Assembly: GCA_027064265.1 (NCBI GenBank)
Contig: JAMOQA010000252.1
Span: forward strand, 1-14,256
DNA from: Acidobacteriota bacterium
Lineage (GTDB): Bacteria; Acidobacteriota; Polarisedimenticolia; J045
DNA: 14,256 nucleotides
Direction: 5' to 3'
Part shown: positions 1-8,814 of the stretch, piece by piece
Layout of the letters: each line of letters starts with the position of its first letter
How positions within the stretch are numbered: the stretch's first letter is position 1
Position numbers and translations under genes: made by a program
Notes under the pieces: generated by a model
The model's database searches: none
What the model saw: the letters and a program-made list of their open reading frames with translations, nothing else
What the model was told of the DNA's origin: nothing

Positions 1-332
1 ACCCGGCCGCCGCTTCCTCGCCCTCGTCGCGATGAACTCCTCCCGTCGTGGTGGCGACTCCGCGGAACTGCCCCCAGTCCCGGTCACCCGCCCGAACCGT
101 CGGACCGACCCGCCGCCGTCCGACGCTTCCTCCGCCCGGCCCCGACGAACTCCGCCCCCGGTCCCGGCGCCCCAGCCGAACCGGGCCCGGGCCCGGTCAC
201 CCGCTCGAACCATCCGACCGACCCGCCGCCGTCCGACGCTTCCTCTGCCCGACCCCGACGAACTCCGCCCCCGGTCCCGGCGCCCCCGCCGAACCGGGCC
301 CGGGCCCGGTCACCCGCTCGAACCGTCCGACC
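1..332. repeat. 113-bp tandem repeat array, non-coding
   Basis: Two well-matched units (82-194 and 195-307) are followed by a partial third (308-332). A degenerate earlier unit lies at about 1-81: its CGCTTCCTC (position 11) and GAACTCC (position 34) sit exactly 113 bp before the same words in the next unit (124 and 147). Each unit junction carries a perfect 18-bp palindrome, ACCGGGCCCGGGCCCGGT, at 180-197 and again at 293-310. The period is not a multiple of three, so the repeat shifts frame in every unit. The open frames across it are Pro/Arg or Gly/Arg low-complexity translations with no protein-like character. The array may continue to the left of the window. Confidence 0.85.
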
Positions 333-608
333 CCACCCACTCCGCGGCTCGGTGACCGCCGTGTCGCGCATCGTGATGCGACCCGGTCGCGGTCAGTGCG
401 CTCATGTGTTCACCAGTGCAAGTCCCCGGCGTTATGTGGCCCCTGGCGCAAGGATTCGCGGGCAAGTGGCCGGATTTGCAAGGTCGCCGGCCCGAAAAGC
501 CCCGAAAACTTGCATTTCCGAATACTTGCTTCACGAGGCTTGCGCTGACGGCCACTTGCTCACACATTTCGCTGCCTGTTCGCCCTCGATGACCGCGAGG
601 AGGGCAGC
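333..608. other. Intergenic stretch without a supportable gene
   Basis: I see no credible coding region here. The base composition is visibly less GC-rich than the flanking sequence. It contains a short perfect hairpin at 367-380 (CGCATC, GT loop, GATGCG) and the GCAAG/CTTGC box array listed separately. It lies beyond the 3' end of the leftward aroA-aroE gene. Confidence 0.6.
417..559. repeat. Mirror-symmetric GCAAG/CTTGC box array
   Basis: Four GCAAG boxes (418-422, 448-452, 462-466, 478-482) are followed by four copies of the reverse complement CTTGC (509-513, 525-529, 539-543, 555-559). Three pairs are exactly symmetric about 495.5: 448/539, 462/525 and 478/509, each pair with coordinates summing to 991. 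Bases between the boxes pair only partly, so the boxes themselves look like the conserved part. Many boxes are 30 bp apart (starts 418, 448, 478 and 509, 539), others 14-16 bp. A similar arrangement occurs at 12166-12330. Function unknown; a protein-binding array or a folded RNA/DNA element are both possible. Confidence 0.6.
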
Positions 609-889
609 CAGGGGCGGAGGGCGCGGGTGGAGCGAAGAGGAGAGGGTCTCGGCGGGGTGGCCACAGGTGGACGGCACGGGGTGGCGGCGAGGAGGAGCAG
701 GCCGGGCCCGGTGGCCGGGGCGGAAGGCAGGGGTGACGACGCTGAGGAGCGGGGAGGGCGCCCTGACCGGGAACGGAAGGGCACGGGCAGCGGCGAGGAC
801 GCACAGCCCGGGCCGGACGGCGCGACCAGGGCCGGGCGGGGTGGTCAGGGGCGGAGGGTGCGGGTGGCGGCGAGGAGGAGGAGGCCGGC
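600..889. repeat. Decayed copies of the aroE-domain 3' end
   Basis: The end of the leftward aroA-aroE gene (about 846-889) encodes AGLLLLAATRTLRP and stop. Downstream of it on the same strand are look-alike segments. At 679-706 the sequence matches 862-889 at about 26 of 28 positions and would encode PGLLLLAATP, exactly 183 bp away and so in phase. At 609-630 it matches 846-867 at 21 of 22 positions. A third at about 775-803 differs mainly by transitions and would read GLCVLAAARAL. They look like old partial duplications of the gene tail. The region is low in complexity (GGAGGAGG runs), so chance similarity is not excluded. Confidence 0.45.
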
Positions 890-3064
890 GCCGGGGCCGA
901 GCCAGAGGTCGGCGGCGAGGGCGGCCTGGTGGCGGAGCATCTCCCGGCCGTCGATGGCGGGAAGGCCCCGCTCCCGGGCGGCGCGGACGAACGGGGTCGG
1001 CTCCGGGGCATAGACCAGGTCCACGGCGACCGCGCCGGGGGCGACCGCGTCCCACGGCACCGGGGGCGCCTCGCCGGGGGCGGGGCCGCCCGGCATCCCC
1101 AGGGGGGTCGCCTGGACGACGAGCCCCGCCGCGGCACAGGCCTCGGCGAGGCGCGGGTCCCGGGTGCCGAGGAAGCGGGTCCCCGGGTCGGGCCAACCGG
1201 CCCGGGCCCCCGCCGGGTCCCTCGTGGCGACCACGACCCGGACCCCGCGGCGGCGCAGCTCGGCCACGACCCCCCGCGCCGCGCCGCCCCACCCGAGGAC
1301 CACCGCCCGGCGCAGGGCGGGCGGCCGGGCCTCCCGCCCGAACGCCTCCCGGAACGCCGCGGCGAACCCGGGCCCGTCGGTGTTCTCCCCGCGGAGCGTC
1401 GCGTTCCCCCCGCCGACCTCCCGCACGATCACGTTGACGGCCCCCGCGGCGGCGGCGAGCCCGCCGAGCCGCTCCAGGGCGCCCGCGACCGCCCGCTTGT
1501 GGGGGACGGTCACGTTCGCCCCGTCCCAGTCCCCCCCCCGCAGGCGCCGGAGCGCCCGGGGCAGCTCCGCCGGCGGCACGTCCAGCGCCCGGTACTCCAC
1601 CAGCGGCCCCCCCGCCCGGGCGAGGGCGGCGAAGAGGTCCGCGGAGCGGGAATGGCCCACCGGGTGCCCCAGGAGGACCGCGCGGAACGGGCGCTCCCCC
1701 GGGAGCGGCCCGGGCACGGCGACCGCCGCCGGCCGCCCGCCGGCGAGCCCCTCGAGGGCCCGGAAGAACCCCGGCCAGGAGACCGCGGCGGCGGAGGCAC
1801 CGGCCACCCGGGTCTCCCCCCGGGCGAGGAGCCCGCCGATCGCCCCCAGCATCGCCAGCCGGTGGTCGCCCCGGGCGTCGACGACGCCCCCCGCGAGGTT
1901 CCCCCCGCCCCGCACCGCGAGGCCGTCGGGAAGCTCCTCCACGTCGGCCCCCAGCCCGCGCAGGAGCGCGCAGGTGGCGGCGACCCGGTCCGACTCCTTG
2001 ACCCGCAGCTCCCCGGCGCCCCGGATCACCGTCTCCCCCTCCGCCACCGCCCCGAGCAGCGCGACCAGCGGCACCTCGTCGATGGCGTCGGCCACGTCGG
2101 CGGGCCCGAGCCGGATCCCCGAGAGGGGACCGCCCCGCACGCGGATCGTCCCGGCGGGTTCCGGCCCGGGGGAAGGCACCGGTTCCACCTCCACCCGGGC
2201 CCCCATCCGCGCGAGCAGCCGGACGAACCCGAGCCGGGTCGGGTTGACCGAGACTCCCTCGACCGCGAGGTCGCTCCCCGGGATCGCCGCGGCCAGGGCG
2301 AGGAGGAAGGCCGCCGAGGAGGGATCGCCGGGGATCTCCATCTCCGGCGGCGCCAGGTCCGGTCCCCCTTCCCGTCCCCGCACCAGGATCTCCGCCGGGG
2401 GGTTCCCCTCCCCGCGGACCTCCACCGGCGCGCCCAGGGCGGAGAGCATTCGCGGGGTGTGGTCCCGCCGGGGGCCCGGGGGCACGAGGCGGGAGAGCCC
2501 CGGCGCCTGGAGCGCCGCGAGGAGCAACGCCGACTCCACCTGGGCGCTCGCCACCGGCAGGGCCAGGTCGAGCGGCCGGAGCGGGCCCCCCGCGACGCCC
2601 AGGGGGAGCGTCCCCGCCCCCTCGATCCCCGCCCCCATCTCCCGGAGCGGCCCCGCCACCCGCTCCATCGGGCGCCGCCGGAGGGACCCGTCCCCGTCGA
2701 GGAGGAAGCGGCCGGTCCGGCCGGCGAGGAGGCCGAGGAGCAGCCGGGCGGTGGTGCCGGAGTTGCCGCAGTCGAGCCGGAGGGGCTCCGCCGCCGGGTC
2801 CCGGTCGAGGGCGGCGAAACCCCGGCCCTCGACGAGGACACCGCCGGCCTCCTCCCGCACCGGGACCCCGAGCGCCGCGACGGCCCGCCGGGTCGAGGCG
2901 ACGTCCCGCCCGTCCGGCAGCCCCGCGAGGTGGGCGGTGCCCCGGGCGACCGCCGCGAGCAACAGCGCCCGGTGGGCGATCGACTTGTCCCCGGGGACCC
3001 GGACCCGCCCCCACACCGGCCCCGCGGGGCCGGTCACGCGAACCACGTCATCCCTCGGCGGCAT
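845..3064 (-). CDS. aroA-aroE: Fused EPSP synthase / shikimate dehydrogenase
   Basis: This is a single 739-residue protein with two shikimate-pathway enzymes. Residues 1 to about 442 are EPSP synthase, joining PEP to shikimate-3-phosphate: VPGDKS with K27, NSGT 101-104, GDGSLRRRPM 124-133, SAQ 173-175, catalytic D329 (AIDE) and E357 (VKESDR), and GDHR 399-402. Residues about 458-739 are NADPH-dependent shikimate dehydrogenase: GHPVGHSRS 466-474 for shikimate binding, NVTVPHK ending in K523, NTDG with D563, the nucleotide loop GWGGAARG 591-598, and the C-terminal MLRHQ with Q713. Both halves are near full length and keep their catalytic residues, so both are probably active. The linker is only about 15 residues. 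The ATG is preceded by GGGGAGG; it overlaps the thioesterase gene by 17 bp. Oddities: W592 in the usual GAGGAA loop, and A475 where most AroE have Pro after HSxS. The reactions are consecutive steps only via shikimate kinase, which is absent here. Confidence 0.93.
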   Translation of the reverse strand: MPPRDDVVRVTGPAGPVWGRVRVPGDKSIAHRALLLAAVARGTAHLAGLPDGRDVASTRRAVAALGVPVREEAGGVLVEGRGFAALDRDPAAEPLRLDCGNSGTTARLLLGLLAGRTGRFLLDGDGSLRRRPMERVAGPLREMGAGIEGAGTLPLGVAGGPLRPLDLALPVASAQVESALLLAALQAPGLSRLVPPGPRRDHTPRMLSALGAPVEVRGEGNPPAEILVRGREGGPDLAPPEMEIPGDPSSAAFLLALAAAIPGSDLAVEGVSVNPTRLGFVRLLARMGARVEVEPVPSPGPEPAGTIRVRGGPLSGIRLGPADVADAIDEVPLVALLGAVAEGETVIRGAGELRVKESDRVAATCALLRGLGADVEELPDGLAVRGGGNLAGGVVDARGDHRLAMLGAIGGLLARGETRVAGASAAAVSWPGFFRALEGLAGGRPAAVAVPGPLPGERPFRAVLLGHPVGHSRSADLFAALARAGGPLVEYRALDVPPAELPRALRRLRGGDWDGANVTVPHKRAVAGALERLGGLAAAAGAVNVIVREVGGGNATLRGENTDGPGFAAAFREAFGREARPPALRRAVVLGWGGAARGVVAELRRRGVRVVVATRDPAGARAGWPDPGTRFLGTRDPRLAEACAAAGLVVQATPLGMPGGPAPGEAPPVPWDAVAPGAVAVDLVYAPEPTPFVRAARERGLPAIDGREMLRHQAALAADLWLGPGAGLLLLAATRTLRP

Positions 3065-3518
3065 GGGCCTCCCCGCGAAGCCAGGCCCGCACCGGCGCCG
3101 GGACCGGCACCCGGCGGAACGTGGCCGGGTCGACGAAGACGTGGACGAGCTGGACGAGGGAGACGACCGTCCCGTCCTCTTCCCGCGCCAGGCGGAACCC
3201 GACGGCGATCTCCGTCTCCCGGAGGTGGGCGGCGACGGCGCGGACCAGGACCGCGTCGCCGAACCGGAGCGGCGCGAGGAAGTCCCCCTCCGCGTGGCGG
3301 AGCGGGGCCATGGGCGCTCCCTCCGCCAGCTTCTCGGGAACGGGCCAGCCCGCCGCCGCCAGGAGCCGGATCATCCCGTCGTGGGCGAACTCCAGGTGCC
3401 GGGCGAAAAAGACGACGCCGGCGGCGTCCACGTCCTGCAGGCGGACCTCGTGGCGGTGGGCCGGGCCGAACGGGGTCCCGCGGAGCAGCTCCTCGCGGGC
3501 GAACCGGTGGGCGGGCAC
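3048..3518 (-). CDS. Hotdog-fold acyl-CoA thioesterase (YbgC / 4HBT-like)
   Basis: This 156-residue protein has the single-domain length of the hotdog thioesterase family. The signature RLQDVDAAGVVFFARHLEF (residues 26-44) corresponds to the DxDxxG-V-(Y/F)-x-x-x-(Y/H) active-site helix, with D31 as the expected catalytic carboxylate. A second block, HAEGDFLAPLRFGDAV, matches the family's substrate-pocket strand and resembles DHNA-CoA hydrolases of menaquinone or phylloquinone synthesis more than classic YbgC. The exact acyl-CoA substrate cannot be read from sequence. Start: GTG at 3518, with GAAGGAGA about 7 bases upstream. It follows the permease by 19 bp and overlaps aroA-aroE by 17 bp, so it is in the middle of an operon. 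Probably cytoplasmic; no signal peptide or membrane segment. Confidence 0.85.
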   Translation of the reverse strand: MPAHRFAREELLRGTPFGPAHRHEVRLQDVDAAGVVFFARHLEFAHDGMIRLLAAAGWPVPEKLAEGAPMAPLRHAEGDFLAPLRFGDAVLVRAVAAHLRETEIAVGFRLAREEDGTVVSLVQLVHVFVDPATFRRVPVPAPVRAWLRGEAHAAEG

Positions 3519-3537
3519 GGGCGCGTCTCCTTCCCGG

Positions 3538-4362
3538 TCAGTACTGGACGAGGGAGCCCTCGCGCTTGGCGCGGTTCACCGCGATGCGGGCGCCGAGGAG
3601 CCCGAGGGGCACGAGGACGGCGGCGAAGGCGGCGAGAGCCCCGAGGTCGGGCAGGATCTCCCGGAGCCCCTGGCCCTTGAGCAGGGCGCCGCGGACCGCC
3701 TCGGTGGCGTAGGAAACCGGGATCAGCCGGGAGATCCACTGGAGCGACTCCGGCAGGCTCCGGGCCGGGATCAGCACGTTGCCGAACAGCATCGTCATCG
3801 ACGAGATGACGAAGTTCACCGGGTTGCCCCGCTTGAAGTAGAGGACGAAGGCGGCGGAGAGGATCCCGATCCCCGAGAAGGCGAGCACCGTCAGCACCAG
3901 GGCCGCGAGGATGCCGGCGACCGACCCGACGTCGAGGTGCAGCCCGAAGAGCGTGACTCCGAACACCAGGTAGAGGCCCGACTGGATCGCGGCGAACAGG
4001 AACGCCCAGGCGGAGCTGGCGACGATGACGTGCCCGAGTCGCGCGGGGGTGACCAGCATCGCCTCGAGCGTGCCGGTCGTCTGTTCCTGGCGGATCTGGC
4101 TCGCGTAGGCGTGGAGGCTGACGTCGAGGAAGCGGCTGACCATCAGGCCGACCAGCACGTAGGCGAAGTAGTCGAGGTTGCCGGTCAGCTCGAGCATCCG
4201 GGCCGAGGGATGGTTGCCGCCGACGAACCGGGCCATGAAGTACCAGAGGGTCGCCGAGACCAGCAGGCCGAACACCTGGAGGACGAAGGCGAGCCGGTAG
4301 CTCGTCTCGACCTGGAAGTCCCGGACGAGGAACGCCCAGGCGATCCGCAGGAAGTCCCTCAC
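3538..4362 (-). CDS. ABC-2 type transporter permease
   Basis: This 274-residue integral membrane protein is the membrane half of an ABC exporter. About six hydrophobic segments are visible, near residues 23-45, 64-83, 112-140, 148-176, 181-200 and 238-262. The motif QEQTTGTLEAMLVTP (92-106) is the conserved cytoplasmic loop of ABC-2 permeases (DrrB/NodJ type), and PVSYATEAVRG (215-225) is a typical late motif. The GTG start overlaps the TGA of the ATPase gene by 4 bp, which argues for translational coupling and a one-to-one pairing. The substrate is unknown; the family moves drugs, lipids and polysaccharides out of the cell. Its position next to LPS genes is suggestive only, because the LPS operon is divergent. 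Confidence 0.92.
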   Translation of the reverse strand: MRDFLRIAWAFLVRDFQVETSYRLAFVLQVFGLLVSATLWYFMARFVGGNHPSARMLELTGNLDYFAYVLVGLMVSRFLDVSLHAYASQIRQEQTTGTLEAMLVTPARLGHVIVASSAWAFLFAAIQSGLYLVFGVTLFGLHLDVGSVAGILAALVLTVLAFSGIGILSAAFVLYFKRGNPVNFVISSMTMLFGNVLIPARSLPESLQWISRLIPVSYATEAVRGALLKGQGLREILPDLGALAAFAAVLVPLGLLGARIAVNRAKREGSLVQY

Positions 4363-5387
4363 CGGTCCGCCCCCGTCCCGTCCGTGACCAGCGCCCGGAA
4401 GACCTCCTCGAGGTCCGGCTCCTCGGGCCGCACGGAGAGCACCCGGCAGCCGGCCCCCTTCACCTCGGCGAGAAGGACGTCCAGGTCCTCCTCCCGGGGG
4501 ACGAGGACGACGACCTCGCCCGGGAAGCCGGCATCCCCCTCCCGGGCGGTGACCCGGCCGGCCCGGATCTCCGGCGGAAGCGGGTCGAGCCGCAGCCGCC
4601 ACGCCGCGCCGCCGAGGCCGCGGTGGCGCAGCTCCGCCGGCGTGCCCACCGCCCGCACCCTCCCCGCCGCGAGGATCGCCACCCGGTGGCAGAGCTGTTC
4701 CGCCTCCCGCAGGTTGTGGGTGGCGAGGAGGATCGTCCGGCCGTCGCCCCGGTGCAGCTCCTCGAGGATCCACTGGCGCTGCCGGGCGGCGCTGACCGGG
4801 TCGAGGCTGCGGGTCGGTTCGTCCATCAGCAGGACCGGGGGATCGGCGATCAGGGCGCGGGCGATGGCGAGGCGCTGGCGCATCCCCGAGGAGAAGTCGC
4901 CGAACCGCCGGTCGGCGTCCCGGGCGAGCTCGACCCGCCCGAGCAGCTCGGCGACCCGGCGCCGCCGGTCCCTCCCGGTCAGCCCGTGGAGCCGGGCGAA
5001 GAAGTCCAGGTTCTCCCGGGCGGTCAGCCGCCAGTAGAACGAGCGCTCGTCCCCGTGGACGAGGCCGAGCACCCGGGAGAGCCCCGGCGCCCCGGCGGGG
5101 ATCCCGAGCACCTCCGCCCGCCCCTCGTCGGGCAGCACCAGGCCGCAGAGGACCTTGAGCAGCGTCGTCTTCCCTGCCCCGTTCGGGCCGAGGAGGCCGA
5201 GGATCTCCCCCCGGCGGACCTCGAGGGAGACTCCCCGGAGCGCGGGGACGCGGGGCGGTCGGCGAAACGGCGCCCGGAGCAGCGCGCGGACGCTCCGGCG
5301 GCGGGGAAAGGCCTTGGCCACCCCGTCGACGCGGACGGCGATCCCCTCGCCGTCCGCCGCGTTCCTCGCCCGCGCCGCGCTCTCCAT
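4359..5387 (-). CDS. ABC transporter ATP-binding protein (ABC-2 exporter)
   Basis: This 342-residue ATPase energises the permease encoded just after it. It has Walker A GPNGAGKTT (67-75), signature SSGMRQR (166-172) instead of LSGGQ, as in DrrA/NodI-type exporters, Walker B VLLMDEP (185-191), and H-loop H224 (LATHNLREAE). Where the Q-loop glutamine is expected the sequence reads HGDERSFYWRLTARENL (111-127), with no obvious Gln. About 100 residues follow the core, probably an accessory regulatory domain. I chose the ATG at 5387 because it precedes the first ATPase strand by a plausible margin; upstream the frame turns into low-complexity sequence. No clear ribosome-binding site is present. A TATCCT at 5402-5397 would place transcription almost at the ATG, so a leaderless message is possible. 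First gene of the leftward operon. Confidence 0.9.
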   Translation of the reverse strand: MESAARARNAADGEGIAVRVDGVAKAFPRRRSVRALLRAPFRRPPRVPALRGVSLEVRRGEILGLLGPNGAGKTTLLKVLCGLVLPDEGRAEVLGIPAGAPGLSRVLGLVHGDERSFYWRLTARENLDFFARLHGLTGRDRRRRVAELLGRVELARDADRRFGDFSSGMRQRLAIARALIADPPVLLMDEPTRSLDPVSAARQRQWILEELHRGDGRTILLATHNLREAEQLCHRVAILAAGRVRAVGTPAELRHRGLGGAAWRLRLDPLPPEIRAGRVTAREGDAGFPGEVVVLVPREEDLDVLLAEVKGAGCRVLSVRPEEPDLEEVFRALVTDGTGADR

Positions 5388-5402
5388 CGTGCCGGAAGGA
5401 TA

Positions 5403-5425
5403 CCCCGGGCGCGGGTTTCCCGGGG
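5403..5425. promoter_or_regulatory. Perfect 7-bp inverted repeat in the divergent region
   Basis: CCCCGGG (5403-5409) and CCCGGGG (5419-5425) are separated by 9 bases. The element sits between the ATPase start and the -35 box of the kdsB promoter (5430). It could be an operator serving both operons. In such GC-rich sequence it could also be fortuitous. Confidence 0.3.
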
Positions 5426-5429
5426 CAGG

Positions 5430-5458
5430 TTGACCGCCCCCCTCCCCTCGTCTAGCAT
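5430..5458 (+). promoter_or_regulatory. Sigma-70-type promoter for the kdsB operon
   Basis: TTGACC (5430-5435) and TAGCAT (5453-5458) are separated by exactly 17 bp. This is close to the TTGACA/TATAAT consensus and stands out in GC-rich surroundings. A start point near 5465 would give a leader of roughly 65 nt before the GTG of kdsB. It lies in the only sizeable gap upstream of this operon. Confidence 0.6.
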
Positions 5459-5531
5459 CCGCGCGGGGTCGGCAAGGGGACCTGTTCGACACGACGGACG
5501 AACGGCGGAGCCGAACGCGGAGAGACGGACC

Positions 5532-6331
5532 GTGCCGGATGCGCTCGCGGTGATCCCGGCCCGCTGGGCCTCCACCCGCTTCCCCGGGAAGGTCCTCGCT
5601 CCCCTCGGCGGCAGGCCCCTCTTCCTGTGGGTGGCCGACGCCGCCCGCGCCTCCGGGGCGTTCCGGTCCGTGATCGTCGCCACCGACGACGACCGGGTGG
5701 CCGAGGTCGCCCGGGAAGCCGGCCTTCCCGCGGTGCTGACGAGCCCCGGGCTGCCCAGCGGCACCGACCGGGTCGCCGCGGTCGCCCGGGAGCGGGACGA
5801 GGCGATCGTCCTCGGGCTCCAGGCGGACGAGCCGTTCGTCGAACCCGGCGACCTCGCCGCCCTGGTGGAAACCCTCGCCGGCGCGGAGGACGTCGCCCTC
5901 GCCACCCTGGCCCGGCCGATCGGTTCCCTCGAGGAGTACCTGGACCCCGACGTGGTCAAGGTCGTCCTCGACGAGGGGGGCCGGGCGCTCCTCTTCAGCC
6001 GGGCCCCGATCCCCTGGCCCCGGGAGGACGGCGGGATCGCCTTCCCCCCGCGGTCCCTGCCGGACCCGCCGCCCCTCGCCCACGTCGGGATCTACGCCTG
6101 GCGGAGGGAGGCGCTGCTCTCCTTCGCCGGGCTGGCCCCCTCCCGCCTCGAGCGGACCGAGAAGCTCGAGCAGCTCCGCGCCCTCGAGGCCGGGTGGGCG
6201 ATCCGCGTGCTGCCGGCCCACGGGGAACCCCTGGGGGTGGACACCCCCCGGGACCTCGCCCGTGCCGAGGCCCACCTCGCCGCCCGCCGGGAAGACGACC
6301 CCGGCGCGACCACCGAAAGGACCATCGACCG

Positions 6332-6335
<4 letters not shown>
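5532..6335 (+). CDS. kdsB: 3-deoxy-manno-octulosonate cytidylyltransferase (CMP-Kdo synthetase)
   Basis: KdsB activates Kdo with CTP to give CMP-Kdo, the sugar donor for the LPS inner core, in the cytoplasm. At 267 residues it is slightly longer than the E. coli enzyme (248), the excess being a charged C-terminal tail. Visible motifs are the nucleotide-binding IPARWASTRFPGK (8-20), SGTDR (76-80), the metal-site QADEP (97-101) and GVDTPRDL with D237. The usual QGDEP has Ala for Gly here. FSRAPIPW and ERTEKLEQLR are also characteristic. Start: GTG at 5532, preceded by GGAGAG about 8 bases upstream. First gene of the operon; its TGA overlaps the pyrG ATG by 4 bp. The next gene makes its co-substrate CTP. 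Confidence 0.95.
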
Positions 6336-7953
<1,618 letters not shown>

Positions 7954-7957
<4 letters not shown>

Positions 7958-8814
7958 ACGACCTTGCCCCGGTCCCGGCGGTCACGATCGCCCCCGGCGT
8001 GGCGGCGGGGGGGGACGGTCCCCTCCTGGTGATCGCCGGCACCTGCGTGATCGAGTCCCGGGAGAGCGCCCTCGCCCACGCCCGCGCCCTCGCGGAGATC
8101 GCCCGGGAGGTCGGGCTGCCGCTGGTCTTCAAGGCCTCGTTCGACAAGGCGAACCGCACCTCGATCGACTCGTTCCGCGGCCCCGGCCTCGCCGCCGGCC
8201 TGGAGATCCTCGCCGAGGTGAAGGAGAGGACCGGCCTGCCGGTCCTCTCCGACGTCCACGAACCGGGCCAGTGCGGGCCCGCCGGGGACGTCCTCGACGT
8301 CGTCCAGGTGCCGGCCTTCCTCTGCCGGCAGACCGACCTGCTCCTCGCCGCGGCGGCGACCGGGAAGCCGGTCAACGTGAAGAAGGGGCAGTTCCTCGCC
8401 CCGGAGGACACGGCGCCGATCGTCGAGAAGCTCCGCCGCGGGGGAGCCCGGGGGATCCTGCTGACCGAACGGGGCACGACCTTCGGCTACCACGACCTGG
8501 TGGTCGACCTCCGGGGGATCCCGCGGATGCGCTCCCTCGGCGTCCCGGTGGTCTTCGACGCGACCCACTCGGTCCAGCGACCGGGTGGGCTCGGCACCGC
8601 GACCGGGGGCCAGCCGGAGTTCATCCCGGTCCTCGCCCGGGCCGCCGTCGTGGCGGGAGCGGACGCGGTCTTCCTCGAGGTCCACGAGGACCCGTCCCGG
8701 GCCCTCTCCGACGGGCCGAACTCGCTCCCCCTGGCCCGGGTGGCTTCCCTCCTCGCCGAGTTGCGGGACCTCCACCGGTTCGTCCGGGGGCGCCACCGGG
8801 AGGAGGCCCCATGA
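7954..8814 (+). CDS. kdsA: 3-deoxy-8-phosphooctulonate synthase, metal-dependent class
   Basis: KdsA condenses arabinose-5-phosphate with PEP to Kdo-8-phosphate. It has 286 residues against 284 in E. coli. The sequence shows IAGTCVIES with C31, FDATHSVQRPG with H205, FLEVHEDP with E242 and SDGPNSLP with D253. The spacings 174, 37 and 11 equal those of the Aquifex aeolicus metal ligands C11, H185, E222 and D233, so this is the metal-dependent form and not the E. coli type that has Asn at the Cys position. The family usually reads GPC at this site; Thr replaces Pro here. Start: GTG at 7954, overlapping the pyrG stop (GTGA), with GGGAGCG upstream. It receives arabinose-5-phosphate from KdsD, the next gene, and passes product to KdsC. 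Confidence 0.97.

Noticed and set aside
84..371. Leftward and rightward frames across the 113-bp repeat
   Set aside because: The period is not divisible by three and the translations are Pro/Arg or Gly/Arg runs.
404..592. A 62-codon rightward frame with some Cys and Trp
   Set aside because: It runs through the GCAAG/CTTGC boxes, has no ribosome-binding site and no protein-like pattern. The box symmetry explains the sequence better.
845..3064. A glyphosate-tolerant (CP4-like) EPSP synthase
   Set aside because: The domain has class II-like SAQVESALLLA, but NSGT at 101-104 keeps Gly at the position where the CP4-type enzyme has Ala. Tolerance cannot be claimed.
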